From CAMCXT01 sp046302715 (GTDB taxonomy: Bacteria; Bacteroidota; Bacteroidia; M30B66), in contig JBKCHQ010000180.1 in the NCBI GenBank assembly GCA_046302715.1, forward strand, positions 1-29,523: a stretch of 29,523 nt of DNA. Direction: 5' to 3'. The notes below the pieces were generated by a model, which was not told the origin of the DNA, made no database searches, and was given only the letters and a program-made list of their open reading frames with translations. Below, one piece after another: positions 8,096-15,855 of the stretch. Each line of letters begins with the position of its first letter. The stretch's first letter is position 1. The position numbers and the translations under genes are program-made.

Positions 8096-8671
8096 ATGAA
8101 AAAAATCCTCATAGGACTTATGCTGCTGTTCGGGATGAACATGGCTTTGTCGGCACAAAAATTTGGCTTTGTTGATTCGCAGTATATTCTCGAAAATATA
8201 CCCGAATATAAATCAGCCCAACAGCAATTAGATAAAATTTCGTTGCAGTGGCAGAAAGAAATCGAAGCAAAATTTGCCGAGATTGATAAAATGTACAAAG
8301 ATTTTCAGGCCGAGGCTATTCTATTGTCTGACGACATGAAGAAAAAGCGTGAGGATGAAATTATTGACAAGGAAAAAGCGGCCAAGGAATTACAGAAGCA
8401 GCGTTTTGGGAAAGGGGGCGATTTATTGAAACGTCGTCAGGAATTGATTAAACCCATACAGGATAAGGTGTATAATGCGATTAAAGAAATATCGACCACC
8501 AAAAACTATGCGGCGGTATTCGATAAATCGAGCGACTTAACCATCTTATACACCAATCCCAAATACGACATTAGCGATGCGGTGCTTGAAGAAATGGGCT
8601 ACTCGCCTATAAAAGGCGCCGATGACACCAATCCCGGTGGATCCGGTGATTCAGACACCCCAAAAAAGTAA
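8096..8671 (+). CDS. periplasmic chaperone OmpH/Skp family, copy 1
   Basis: A 191-aa protein with a signal peptide (MKKILIGLMLLFGMNMALSA, then QKFGFVDSQYIL). The mature start, IGFVDSQYILENIPEY-like, is the standard OmpH/Skp opening. It is followed by a long charged coiled-coil (about 45-125, rich in Lys, Glu and Gln) and a return strand region FDKSSDLTILYTNP. Skp-type trimers hold unfolded outer-membrane proteins in the periplasm and hand them to BamA, whose gene is directly upstream. An unusual acidic Gly/Asp/Pro tail (DTNPGGSGDSDTPKK) ends the protein. The ATG at 8096 is chosen; an in-frame ATG at 8063 would put a non-signal segment in front and overlaps the -7 motif. Confidence 0.93.
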   Translation: MKKILIGLMLLFGMNMALSAQKFGFVDSQYILENIPEYKSAQQQLDKISLQWQKEIEAKFAEIDKMYKDFQAEAILLSDDMKKKREDEIIDKEKAAKELQKQRFGKGGDLLKRRQELIKPIQDKVYNAIKEISTTKNYAAVFDKSSDLTILYTNPKYDISDAVLEEMGYSPIKGADDTNPGGSGDSDTPKK

Positions 8672-8690
8672 ATTGTTAAATCACAATATC

Positions 8691-9200
8691 ATGAACCATT
8701 TAAAGGTTGTTTTTCTATTTGTTGCCGTATTGGCAGGAGGCATTTCATTGGCTCAAAAGGGGCCTAAATTTGGACATATTAATCAGAAGGAATTATTAAT
8801 AATAATGCCTGAGTATAAGACTGCTATTGCAAAAATGGATTCGGTTACTAAAGAAGCTCAAAAGCTTCTCGAGGAGATGATGACCGAATATCGTATTTTG
8901 GAAGACAAGTACAAGAACGAAAGCGCTAAAATGTCAGAGCTTGCGCGAAAAACAGCTGAAGAGAAGCTTATGTCTGACGGAACACGTATTCAAAATTTTC
9001 AACAGCAGGCGCAGGAAACGCTTCAAAATGAAGAAAATAAACTTTTAGAGCCCATTTTAAATAAAGCCAGAAAAACCATTGAACAAGTAGCTAAGGAAAA
9101 CGGTTACACTTATATTGTGGATACATCTTCGGGTGCTTTCGTTTATTGGGAAGAAAGCGATAACATCCTCGCCCTAGTGAAGAAGAAGCTTGGCCTGTAA
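8691..9200 (+). CDS. periplasmic chaperone OmpH/Skp family, copy 2
   Basis: A 169-aa paralogue of the preceding gene, 19 nt downstream. Signal peptide MNHLKVVFLFVAVLAGGISLA, then QKGPKFGHINQKELLIIMPEY, which matches the OmpH opening of copy 1. A charged coiled-coil covers about 45-125, and a C-terminal strand region reads YTYIVDTSSGAFVYW. Two adjacent OmpH genes behind bamA are a known Bacteroidota arrangement. An upstream in-frame ATG at 8622 lies inside copy 1 and would disrupt the signal peptide, so 8691 is used. The gene is followed by a strong terminator, marking the end of the envelope-assembly unit. Confidence 0.93.
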   Translation: MNHLKVVFLFVAVLAGGISLAQKGPKFGHINQKELLIIMPEYKTAIAKMDSVTKEAQKLLEEMMTEYRILEDKYKNESAKMSELARKTAEEKLMSDGTRIQNFQQQAQETLQNEENKLLEPILNKARKTIEQVAKENGYTYIVDTSSGAFVYWEESDNILALVKKKLGL

Positions 9201-9221
9201 GCGGTTTAAAAAATTTAATTG

Positions 9222-9252
9222 AAAGCACCCACATTTTCGGGTGCTTTTTTTA
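9222..9252 (+). terminator. intrinsic terminator after ompH copy 2
   Basis: A perfect 9-bp stem, AAAGCACCC (9222-9230) with GGGTGCTTT (9239-9247), an 8-nt loop, and a T-run through 9251. It ends the unit running up to ompH copy 2 and lies only 11 nt before murI. Confidence 0.9.
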
Positions 9253-9262
9253 TTCTTGCATT

Positions 9263-10090
9263 ATGGCAAAAGCGAGCGATCCTATTGGGATTTTTGATTC
9301 GGGCATCGGTGGACTTACCGTAGCCGCCGCCATCCATAGGCTTTTGCCAAACGAAAACCTGATTTACTTTGGCGATACCGCCCATTTTCCCTATGGCGAT
9401 AAATCGGCAGGCTTAATTGATGCTTATGGCGCTGGCATTACGCAATACCTCTTGAGCCGAAACTGTAAGATGATTGTTATTGCCTGCAATACGGCATCGG
9501 CCTATGCATACAAAACCGTTAAAACGCTTGCAGGCGATCATGCATTGGTGGTTAATGTTATTGATCCTGCCGCCGATGCCATCGCCGCCTTGTTTCCCAA
9601 GGCCAAAGTGGGCGTTATTGCTACCCGGGGCACGGTTGCATCGGGCATTTATCCCCGTAAAATAAAAAAGCGCTCAAAACATACCGAGGTAACCTCTTTA
9701 GCCACACCTTTACTGGCGCCAATGATCGAAGAAGGGTTTTATAATAATAAGATTTCGCGTACCATTATTCAATCTTACCTCGAGAAAAAGTCGTTAAAAA
9801 ATATCGAAGCCATTATTCTGGGTTGTACGCACTACCCCCTCATTCGCAAAGAAGTGGAGGAGTATTACAAAGGAAAAGTCAAGGTATTTGATTCGGCCGA
9901 AATGGTGGCGCATGCTGTAAAAGGGCTTTTAACGGAGCAAAATCTTATTAGAGAAGCCAAAAAGCCAAAGCTGGAATTCTACGTTTCGGATCTTACGGAG
10001 TCTTTTTCTTCCAGCGCTCACAATTTTTTTCCCGGCGAAATCGAACTTAAAAAACTCGACATTTGGACAGGGCGCGAAACCCAGCGTTAG
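9263..10090 (+). CDS. murI: glutamate racemase
   Basis: Converts L-glutamate to D-glutamate for peptidoglycan stem peptides, in the cytosol. The 275-aa product has the expected length. PIGIFDSGIGGLTV (7-20) contains the conserved Asp-Ser pair (Asp12, Ser13). CNTASA holds the first catalytic Cys75 and GCTHYPL the second, Cys188, both in the usual places. The remaining Asp/Glu/Racemase fold is intact. It begins just after a terminator, so it needs its own promoter; only a one-mismatch TATTCTTG at 9251-9258 is seen and it is too close to the ATG to be convincing. In many Bacteroidota murI follows the ompH pair, as here. Confidence 0.97.
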   Translation: MAKASDPIGIFDSGIGGLTVAAAIHRLLPNENLIYFGDTAHFPYGDKSAGLIDAYGAGITQYLLSRNCKMIVIACNTASAYAYKTVKTLAGDHALVVNVIDPAADAIAALFPKAKVGVIATRGTVASGIYPRKIKKRSKHTEVTSLATPLLAPMIEEGFYNNKISRTIIQSYLEKKSLKNIEAIILGCTHYPLIRKEVEEYYKGKVKVFDSAEMVAHAVKGLLTEQNLIREAKKPKLEFYVSDLTESFSSSAHNFFPGEIELKKLDIWTGRETQR

Positions 10091-10125
10091 GCTATTAAAA
10101 ATCCTTAAATAAGGCAATAAAACAT

Positions 10126-10881
10126 ATGATGCCATCGCTCGAAATCTGCTGCTACAGCTCCGAAAGTGTTATAACCGCCGCAGCAAATGGAGCGCAAAGG
10201 GTGGAGTTATGTTCTGGCCGATTGGAAGGCGGTACAAGCCCCTCGACAGGCATGTTGCTGGCTGCACTCGAAGTAAAAAATATAGAAGTATTCCCAATAT
10301 TACGGCCTCGTGGAGGCGATTTTTGCTACAGCCATAGTGAGTTCGATGAAATGTTGCATGACGTTGTTTGGTATGCAAAAATGGGTGTTAAAGGATGTGT
10401 TACGGGCATTTTATTGCCCAACGGCGATTTCGATTACCAGCGGATGCTCAAAATAAAAGCAGAAGCTCCAACCTTGGAATTATGTGTGCACCGCGCCATT
10501 GATATGTGCCGAAACAGCATCGAAGCCATAGCGGTGCTCAAGGAATTGGGCGTTAAGCGGATATTGAGTTCGGGCCGTAAAAACACAGCCATCGAAGGAA
10601 TTGAAATGCTGCAGAATATGCAGGAGACAGCGGGCACGAGCATTGAAATTATGGCCGGAAGCGGTGTAAAAGCCGAACAGATTCCTTCTTTTTGGAAGGC
10701 CGGTATTCGGCACTTTCATGCTTCAGCGGCTACTCTAATCCCTTCGGCGATGCACTACCGAAACGAGGCCATTAACATGTCGAAAGACCATCCACTTGAG
10801 GAATTTAGTGTAGTGCAAGCAAATGGAGCGCACATTAAAACCATGGCAGAAACCATTCAACAATGCGCCACTTCGCTTTAA
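10126..10881 (+). CDS. cutC: CutC family protein
   Basis: The 251-aa product matches the CutC family, a TIM-barrel protein first linked to copper tolerance; its true biochemical role is disputed. Recognisable segments are LEICCYSSESVITAAANGA, RVELCSGRLEGGTSPS (about 25-40), FPILRPRGGDFCYS, GILLPNGDFD, ELCVHRAID, RILSSGRKN and the C-terminal FHASA. No signal peptide is present, so it is cytosolic. Translation could start at 10126 or at the adjacent ATG at 10129. The 35-nt gap after murI suggests one transcript. Its last 19 nt overlap the start of the secreted glycosidase gene in another frame. Confidence 0.92.
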   Translation: MMPSLEICCYSSESVITAAANGAQRVELCSGRLEGGTSPSTGMLLAALEVKNIEVFPILRPRGGDFCYSHSEFDEMLHDVVWYAKMGVKGCVTGILLPNGDFDYQRMLKIKAEAPTLELCVHRAIDMCRNSIEAIAVLKELGVKRILSSGRKNTAIEGIEMLQNMQETAGTSIEIMAGSGVKAEQIPSFWKAGIRHFHASAATLIPSAMHYRNEAINMSKDHPLEEFSVVQANGAHIKTMAETIQQCATSL

Positions 10882-12842
10882 TTATAGGGCTGTTTTTTGC
10901 GCTTATTGCCCGAGGCGCTGACACCTTGCAGCTGCGCGATTGGGCCTTGCGTAAGGGCGAAAGCACCGAGTGGATTCCTTTTTACGGAGCACGAAATATT
11001 TTACACGTTTTACGCGAAGCCGAACCCCAACTTAAGAATTCCGCAAGATTTTCGGAGCCTGCTCGCCAGTATCACGATTCGGTAGCTTCGTGTGCACACA
11101 CTATAAAGTGTTATTTCGACCTCAGCAAAAAGCAGCTTAACAAGGGCAGTATTCGATTGGAACTCGACTACCTTCAAACTTTTGCTACCCTATATTTAAA
11201 CGGCTATCAACTGGGTAGAACCGATAACGCGTTTATATTATGGTCGTTTTCTCTAAATGCCAAGATTTTAAAAGAAAATGGCAATCTTCTGGAAATTGTC
11301 TTTTCGCCACCTCGTGAAACGGTCATGCATTCGGGCGACATGGGTTTTGCCATGTACCCGGCCGACAATCAAACCGACAGCATTAAAACGGCGCCATATA
11401 TTAGAGCACCGCAACAGGAGTTTGGCTGGGATTTTACCTTCGCCGAAATTTATACGGGCTTTAGAAAATGTCCGCAACTAATTTTTGCGGATGATTACTT
11501 TGTTTCTGATGCCCGCATCCAAACACTAAAGATAAAGGGCGATACGGCACACATGGAACTTGTTTTTACAATGAATACGTCATGCAGTATCAACAACGTT
11601 CAATTTTTGGGCAATCCCGCCCTATTTATTGACAAGCGTAAAATTGAAAAATCAGGTAAAGCAAAATTTATTGTTCCGTTTTACATCCTTAAGCCCCAGC
11701 TCTGGTGGCCTCAGAATTATGGAACAGCCCATTTATATCAAGCCCGTATTCAGGTTAAAGGGCAAAGCGATTCCCCCAAAAAATTGCCTTTTGCCGATAC
11801 CATAACTATCGAGTTTGGGGTACGCACCGTTGAACTTATTCAGGAACCCGATGCCTTGGGCGAGAGCTTTTACTTTAAGGTTAACGGCATGCCCGTATTT
11901 ATGGAAGGCGCTAACGTGATTATGCCTAACGAACCCTTTGAAAATGATCGGATGGCTGGCCTTTCCAATAAAGAACTTCAATACGTCGAAAAGATGAAGT
12001 TTAATATGCTCCGTATTTGGGGTGGCGGCACCTATTTTCCTGACGCATTCTACCAATGGGCCGATAGAAATGGCATAATGGTTTGGCAAGACTATATGTT
12101 TGCCTGCAGTTATTACCCTCTATCTATAAAGATGGAGAAGAACATTGAACGCGAAACACACTATCAAACGGCTCGCCTTGCGAAACACCCATGTTTGGCA
12201 CTTTTTTGCGGAAATAATGAAGTGGATGTAGCCCGTAAAAACTGGGGCTGGCCCATAAAATACCGCTGGAACACGGCACAAATGGCGCTCCTCGATAGCC
12301 AATACTCGCAGTTGTTTATGAAATTATTGCCCAATATCGTTGCACAAATATGCCCTAACATAAGCTATATGCATTCTTCGCCGGTTTCTAATTGGGGAAA
12401 GCCCGAAGATTTTAACCGTGGCGATAATCATGATTGGGCGGTCTGGCATGGCGAGATGCCGCTAAAATTATCATACACGCGCACCCCTCGATTTATGAGC
12501 GAATATGGGCTGCCCTCATTTCCATCTGCTGCCATTATTGAAAAATACTGGGGCGTAAACAGTGATTCCATGTCTGCCGAAAAACTAGTGCTCAGCTACA
12601 AAGGCATCGGTTTAGTGCAAAAATACCTCATCCAGGCAAACCTGCCTTTCGATTCGTATGAGGCTTTAAGTAGTTCCACACGAAAATTGCAGGCCGGGCA
12701 TTACAGAAAAATGCGCAGCGTACTGCGCGACGAAGATGGCAAGTGCATGGGGAATCTATTCTGGCAATTAAATGATGCCGCACCGGTAATGTCGTGGAGC
12801 GTGTTGGATATGGACGGTAATCCCAAATGGGAGGATGAATAA
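10863..12842 (+). CDS. secreted GH2 beta-mannosidase-like glycosidase, short C-terminus
   Basis: A glycoside hydrolase family 2 enzyme that would release terminal beta-mannose from oligosaccharides. A signal peptide (MRHFALIIGLFFALIARG, cleaved before Ala19) places it in the periplasm or outside. Order: N-terminal sugar-binding jelly roll (about 20-205, with TLYLNGYQLG and FGWDF), Ig-like domain (about 210-325, with LWWPQNYG), then the TIM barrel. Catalytic residues are in place: acid/base Glu453 in CGNNEVD and nucleophile Glu547 in FMSEYGLP; RIWGGG (384-389) is also typical. At 659 aa it is about 200 shorter than usual beta-mannosidases: it stops in SWSVLDMDGNPKWEDE, just where the last barrel helix should begin, and lacks the C-terminal beta domains. 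Its start overlaps cutC by 19 nt. Activity is uncertain. Confidence 0.88.
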   Translation: MRHFALIIGLFFALIARGADTLQLRDWALRKGESTEWIPFYGARNILHVLREAEPQLKNSARFSEPARQYHDSVASCAHTIKCYFDLSKKQLNKGSIRLELDYLQTFATLYLNGYQLGRTDNAFILWSFSLNAKILKENGNLLEIVFSPPRETVMHSGDMGFAMYPADNQTDSIKTAPYIRAPQQEFGWDFTFAEIYTGFRKCPQLIFADDYFVSDARIQTLKIKGDTAHMELVFTMNTSCSINNVQFLGNPALFIDKRKIEKSGKAKFIVPFYILKPQLWWPQNYGTAHLYQARIQVKGQSDSPKKLPFADTITIEFGVRTVELIQEPDALGESFYFKVNGMPVFMEGANVIMPNEPFENDRMAGLSNKELQYVEKMKFNMLRIWGGGTYFPDAFYQWADRNGIMVWQDYMFACSYYPLSIKMEKNIERETHYQTARLAKHPCLALFCGNNEVDVARKNWGWPIKYRWNTAQMALLDSQYSQLFMKLLPNIVAQICPNISYMHSSPVSNWGKPEDFNRGDNHDWAVWHGEMPLKLSYTRTPRFMSEYGLPSFPSAAIIEKYWGVNSDSMSAEKLVLSYKGIGLVQKYLIQANLPFDSYEALSSSTRKLQAGHYRKMRSVLRDEDGKCMGNLFWQLNDAAPVMSWSVLDMDGNPKWEDE

Positions 12843-12848
12843 TCCGGT

Positions 12849-14684
12849 TTATCGCCTCAAATTCACATTCCCCTTCAGCGACCCATTCGCTGCTTTAAAC
12901 ACCCAGAAATAATCGCCTTCGGGCAACATGTTGCCATTGGTATCAAGACCGTCCCATTGTGCGCGGTAATTTTGATTTCGGTACACGAGCTTGCCGCGCA
13001 CATCAAATACCAACATCTCGTTGCGTTCCAGGGCAGGAGAGAGACCTGCGATGCGCCAGGTGTCGTTAAAGCCATCGCCATTGGGCGTAAAACCATTGGG
13101 AATTTTCAATCCACTAAATTCACCACTACCAACTATACTGCCAATGGAGGTGTTTACCGGATCGCTTAGGAAAATACTATCACGTGTGGTGCAGCGGCCC
13201 GAGTCGCTAAGCGTAACAAAATACCAGCCCGAATTGAGTTCGCTAAGGTCTTCGGTATTTGCTCCGTTCGACCAAATAAAACTGTAAGGCGGTATGCCGC
13301 CATCGGCGCTTAGGTCGATACTCCCATCGGCAGCGCCAACAGCACTCACATTATAACCGTTTGTTTGCAAAGGGCTACTTAATGTTATGCTGGCGGGTGG
13401 ATTAAAACCCAGAAACAGCGTGTCGGAGTTATTGCGGCATCCGTTGGCAGCGGCAATACTCACGAAATAATCGCCGTAGTTAAAAGCTTTAAGATACTGT
13501 GTGGTATCGCCATTGCTCCAAGCGTAACGAATGGCAAAAATAGAAGCGCCCAAAATTACCGTATCGCCGGCACAGGCAGAAGTGTCGCCAAAAACCAATA
13601 AATCGGGTTTTGGGGGTGCAGCTTTAATAAAGATGGTTTGAAATTTATCGTATCGGCAGCCATCATCTCCCGCATAGGAATACATAAGTTCGTATGGTCC
13701 TGGTGGATAAAGTGCGGGTGTTATAACCGTATCTTCTGTTATGCAAGTTCCAGTGTAAATTCCACCTATCGGCAATCCGGTATTTAAGAAAATACGCGGA
13801 TCGTTTTGGCATGGGTTTTCAATATCGCCGAAAACAACATCATTTTCATTTATGATGTTAATGGTTTTTGTGGTGCTCACATTACAAAAACCCGAATTGC
13901 TGCTTAAGGTAAGCGTATGTTCGCCGGCACCAACCTGCCATGGCCTAAAAAAGCCATCGCTGCCTAAACCCGGACCGCTTAATAGGGCATTCGGCGGACT
14001 GTATTCTACTATAAACGAATCGGAATTCAAGCAAACCTCATCGTAACTTAGTATTTGCAAAAAGTCGGGTACGGCATCGAGGCTAACGCTTAATGGGAAA
14101 GGGCCTATTTGGCAGCCCGCTTTGTTATTGATGTACAAATCGTACACCGTTGAGGTATCCGGAAACAAGTAGAATCGGGGTGCCCCACTTAGGGTATCCC
14201 AAATGCTGGTTTCTTCGGGGCTTATGCTCATGTAACCATATGGCACGTTCGGATAATAAAAGGTAACCGTATCGCCCGGGCATACCGAGTAGCTCATTAC
14301 CTCCGGCAGCGTTTCCTGTATGGCGGGCAATACCACCAGCACCAGCGTGTCGTTAACGATACCGGTTATACCGGGCGGAGTTAAAGTATCGAAATACACG
14401 CGGGTAATAACCGATTGAAAAACAATTGCATCTTCGGTGGTATTGTTATAGTAAGCCCTCACAGTATCGCCATATATATCGAGTAGGGGAGCAAGATCAG
14501 ATGGCCATACGCGCTGCACATTTTCAATAGGGGCAAAGGCCAACTCCGTGGTGTCGGCCGTACATATATATATGGTATATTTTTGTGGTAAGTCGGGATT
14601 GAAGGGCTCCTCTTGTGCCCGAAGGCAGCCTGCAGCCGCAAGAACAAATAGTAAACTCAACAATACAACGGCACGTTGTTTCAT
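12849..14684 (-). CDS. T9SS type B sorted surface protein with SprB-like repeat
   Basis: A 611-aa exported protein. The signal peptide is MKQRAVVLLSLLFVLAAAG followed by CLRAQ; cleavage after LRA seems likelier than lipoprotein processing, as the lipobox is poor. The middle (about 30-430) is made of beta-rich, cysteine-containing Ig/PKD-like segments (for example SYSVCPGDTVTFYYPNVPYG). Residues about 432-511 form an SprB-type repeat, with GAADGSIDLSADGGIPPYSF then IWSNGA and WYFVTLSD. The last 86 residues are the gliding-motility-associated C-terminal domain (CHU_C), opening IPNGFTPNGDGFNDTWRI and ending with NGNMLPEGDYFWV; this is the type B signal for the type IX secretion system. It converges on the glycosidase with only 6 nt between stop codons and no terminator hairpin. 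Probable role: cell-surface adhesion or matrix protein; the ligand is unknown. Confidence 0.92.
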   Translation of the reverse strand: MKQRAVVLLSLLFVLAAAGCLRAQEEPFNPDLPQKYTIYICTADTTELAFAPIENVQRVWPSDLAPLLDIYGDTVRAYYNNTTEDAIVFQSVITRVYFDTLTPPGITGIVNDTLVLVVLPAIQETLPEVMSYSVCPGDTVTFYYPNVPYGYMSISPEETSIWDTLSGAPRFYLFPDTSTVYDLYINNKAGCQIGPFPLSVSLDAVPDFLQILSYDEVCLNSDSFIVEYSPPNALLSGPGLGSDGFFRPWQVGAGEHTLTLSSNSGFCNVSTTKTINIINENDVVFGDIENPCQNDPRIFLNTGLPIGGIYTGTCITEDTVITPALYPPGPYELMYSYAGDDGCRYDKFQTIFIKAAPPKPDLLVFGDTSACAGDTVILGASIFAIRYAWSNGDTTQYLKAFNYGDYFVSIAAANGCRNNSDTLFLGFNPPASITLSSPLQTNGYNVSAVGAADGSIDLSADGGIPPYSFIWSNGANTEDLSELNSGWYFVTLSDSGRCTTRDSIFLSDPVNTSIGSIVGSGEFSGLKIPNGFTPNGDGFNDTWRIAGLSPALERNEMLVFDVRGKLVYRNQNYRAQWDGLDTNGNMLPEGDYFWVFKAANGSLKGNVNLRR

Positions 14685-14986
14685 CTTTTGGAGTATTTCC
14701 TTACGAAATTATAAAAAAATCTGTTTGTCAATTCATGAACCTCAGACCCATCAGGTAAGCGATATACCCTAACCTTGATTTTTGTTCCTTTCTCATTAAG
14801 GAAAAAGAAAAGAGAAAAACTTCCAATTAAAGTTGCAAGTTCTATAATGCAGCGATTTATACGTGAGTTTAATAAATCATATTCTCTGTAGCCAATAATT
14901 TCGGGACTTAAATCCATTAATTTTTCTAAGGCTTCTGTGCAACCTATGTTCTTCTTGGGTAAACCCCTCAAAATATTTATTAACAA
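14681..14986 (-). CDS. doubtful small ORF upstream of the type B protein
   Basis: An open frame of 101 codons from a TTG at 14986, or 78 codons from the first ATG at 14917. I recognise no family. From the ATG it begins MDLSPEIIGYREYDLL, has one hydrophobic stretch (about IIELATLIGSFSLFFFL) that could be a single membrane segment, and ends basic (RFFYNFVRKYSKR). The case for a gene is its ATGA overlap with the T9SS type B start (14681-14684), the normal form of coupled genes. The case against is the lack of a promoter-like motif and its AT-rich composition. It may be a real small membrane protein, a gene remnant, or plain intergenic DNA. It fills most of the 382-nt gap between the divergent genes. 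Confidence 0.35.
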   Translation of the reverse strand: MLINILRGLPKKNIGCTEALEKLMDLSPEIIGYREYDLLNSRINRCIIELATLIGSFSLFFFLNEKGTKIKVRVYRLPDGSEVHELTNRFFYNFVRKYSKR

Positions 14987-15002
14987 TTTTGCATCTCAAG
15001 GT

Positions 15003-15032
15003 TTTGATATTTGCAATTAATTATTACTTTTA
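15003..15032 (+). promoter_or_regulatory. candidate promoter for the three-gene surface unit
   Basis: TTTG at 15003-15006, an 18-nt spacer and TACTTTTA at 15025-15032, one base off TAnnTTTG. Transcription would begin near 15039, about 28 nt before the ATG at 15067. It overlaps the longer reading frame from the TTG at 14989, which is another reason to prefer 15067. Confidence 0.4.
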
Positions 15033-15066
15033 TGTTTCCGAAAAGAGTGTAAGAGCATTATTGCCT

Positions 15067-15855
15067 ATGGATTTTTTGATACGTAAACACTTCATTTCAT
15101 CGCTTGTAGCCCTGTTAATAACCGGCTATACGGCTTTATTGGCGCAGAAAACAGCGCCTACAGATAAGGCCGCTAAAGATAAGAGCGCTGCAAAAACAGA
15201 GCAGCGCGAAGCGCCCAAGAAAGTCGATGCCGTGGCTGCATTGCCCGGCTATTATAATTCATATGCATCGGCGGGTATATTCCGCAGCGAGGCCAGGCGC
15301 ATCGCTAAAAACGATAAAGATTTAAGCCTTATGGTTTCGGTACCTGTGCTGGCAAGCATAGAATTAACCGCCGATCAATCCAAGGCGCTCTTTAAGCAAG
15401 CCATTATGTTTCATATAATGGGCTATGATGCCGAAACGAAATTTGCCAACGAAAATGGACAAGGCAATGTTCCACTTTCGGCTGCGGTTATGGAGCTGTT
15501 GGGCAAAGATTTTTCGGGTATGGATGCGCTCTACAAACATCAGATAATTCACGGCAATGTGCTGGTGGTAGATGGTGGTACAAAATTTCCGCTCATGATT
15601 CAAGGCGGCACCTATGCCCCTGAGTTTAATTTTAACGACGAACTTACCGAATACCATTCAGCTATCTATTATTGGGCGGCTGCTTACCCTTGGTTGTTTT
15701 ACGAATTAAAAAATAGTGCTTTGCGGCAAACCCTGCTCGATAAAGACATGCGTTTGTTAAGCTATTTTGCACAGCACCGATTCGCCCTCAATAATTTCAC
15801 CTACGAGGCCATCCTTTCAAGTGATTCACCTCTTAGAAATTCCTCTAACAATTAA
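15067..15855 (+). CDS. secreted protein of unknown function, first gene of surface unit
   Basis: I do not recognise a family. From the ATG at 15067 it is 262 aa: signal peptide MDFLIRKHFISSLVALLITGYTALLA, cleaved before QKTAP; then a low-complexity Lys/Ala stretch (about 28-57, with DKAAKDKSAAKTEQ); then a mixed alpha/beta domain, about 60-262. Distinct segments are LPGYYNSYASAGIFRSEARR, LSLMVSVPVLASIEL, IIHGNVLVVDGGTKFPLMIQ and YHSAIYYWAAAYPWLFYEL. The mature part has no cysteine and no T9SS sorting domain, so it probably stays periplasmic or on a membrane surface. Its stop overlaps the next start as TAATG (15853-15857). The grouping with a giant T9SS cargo suggests a role in that protein's export, folding or anchoring; this is inference. 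Confidence 0.8.
   Translation: MDFLIRKHFISSLVALLITGYTALLAQKTAPTDKAAKDKSAAKTEQREAPKKVDAVAALPGYYNSYASAGIFRSEARRIAKNDKDLSLMVSVPVLASIELTADQSKALFKQAIMFHIMGYDAETKFANENGQGNVPLSAAVMELLGKDFSGMDALYKHQIIHGNVLVVDGGTKFPLMIQGGTYAPEFNFNDELTEYHSAIYYWAAAYPWLFYELKNSALRQTLLDKDMRLLSYFAQHRFALNNFTYEAILSSDSPLRNSSNN

Noticed and set aside
9251..9258. TATTCTTG as the murI promoter
   Set aside because: One mismatch, no -33 element (that place is the terminator stem), and it ends only 4 nt before the ATG.
12843..12848. Shared terminator between the convergent glycosidase and type B genes
   Set aside because: Only 6 nt separate the stop codons and no hairpin with a T-run is visible around them.
14615..14627. Lipoprotein signal (AAGC) in the T9SS type B protein
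   Set aside because: The residue three before the Cys is Ala, which is weak for a lipobox, and a good signal peptidase I site (LRA before Gln) follows directly.
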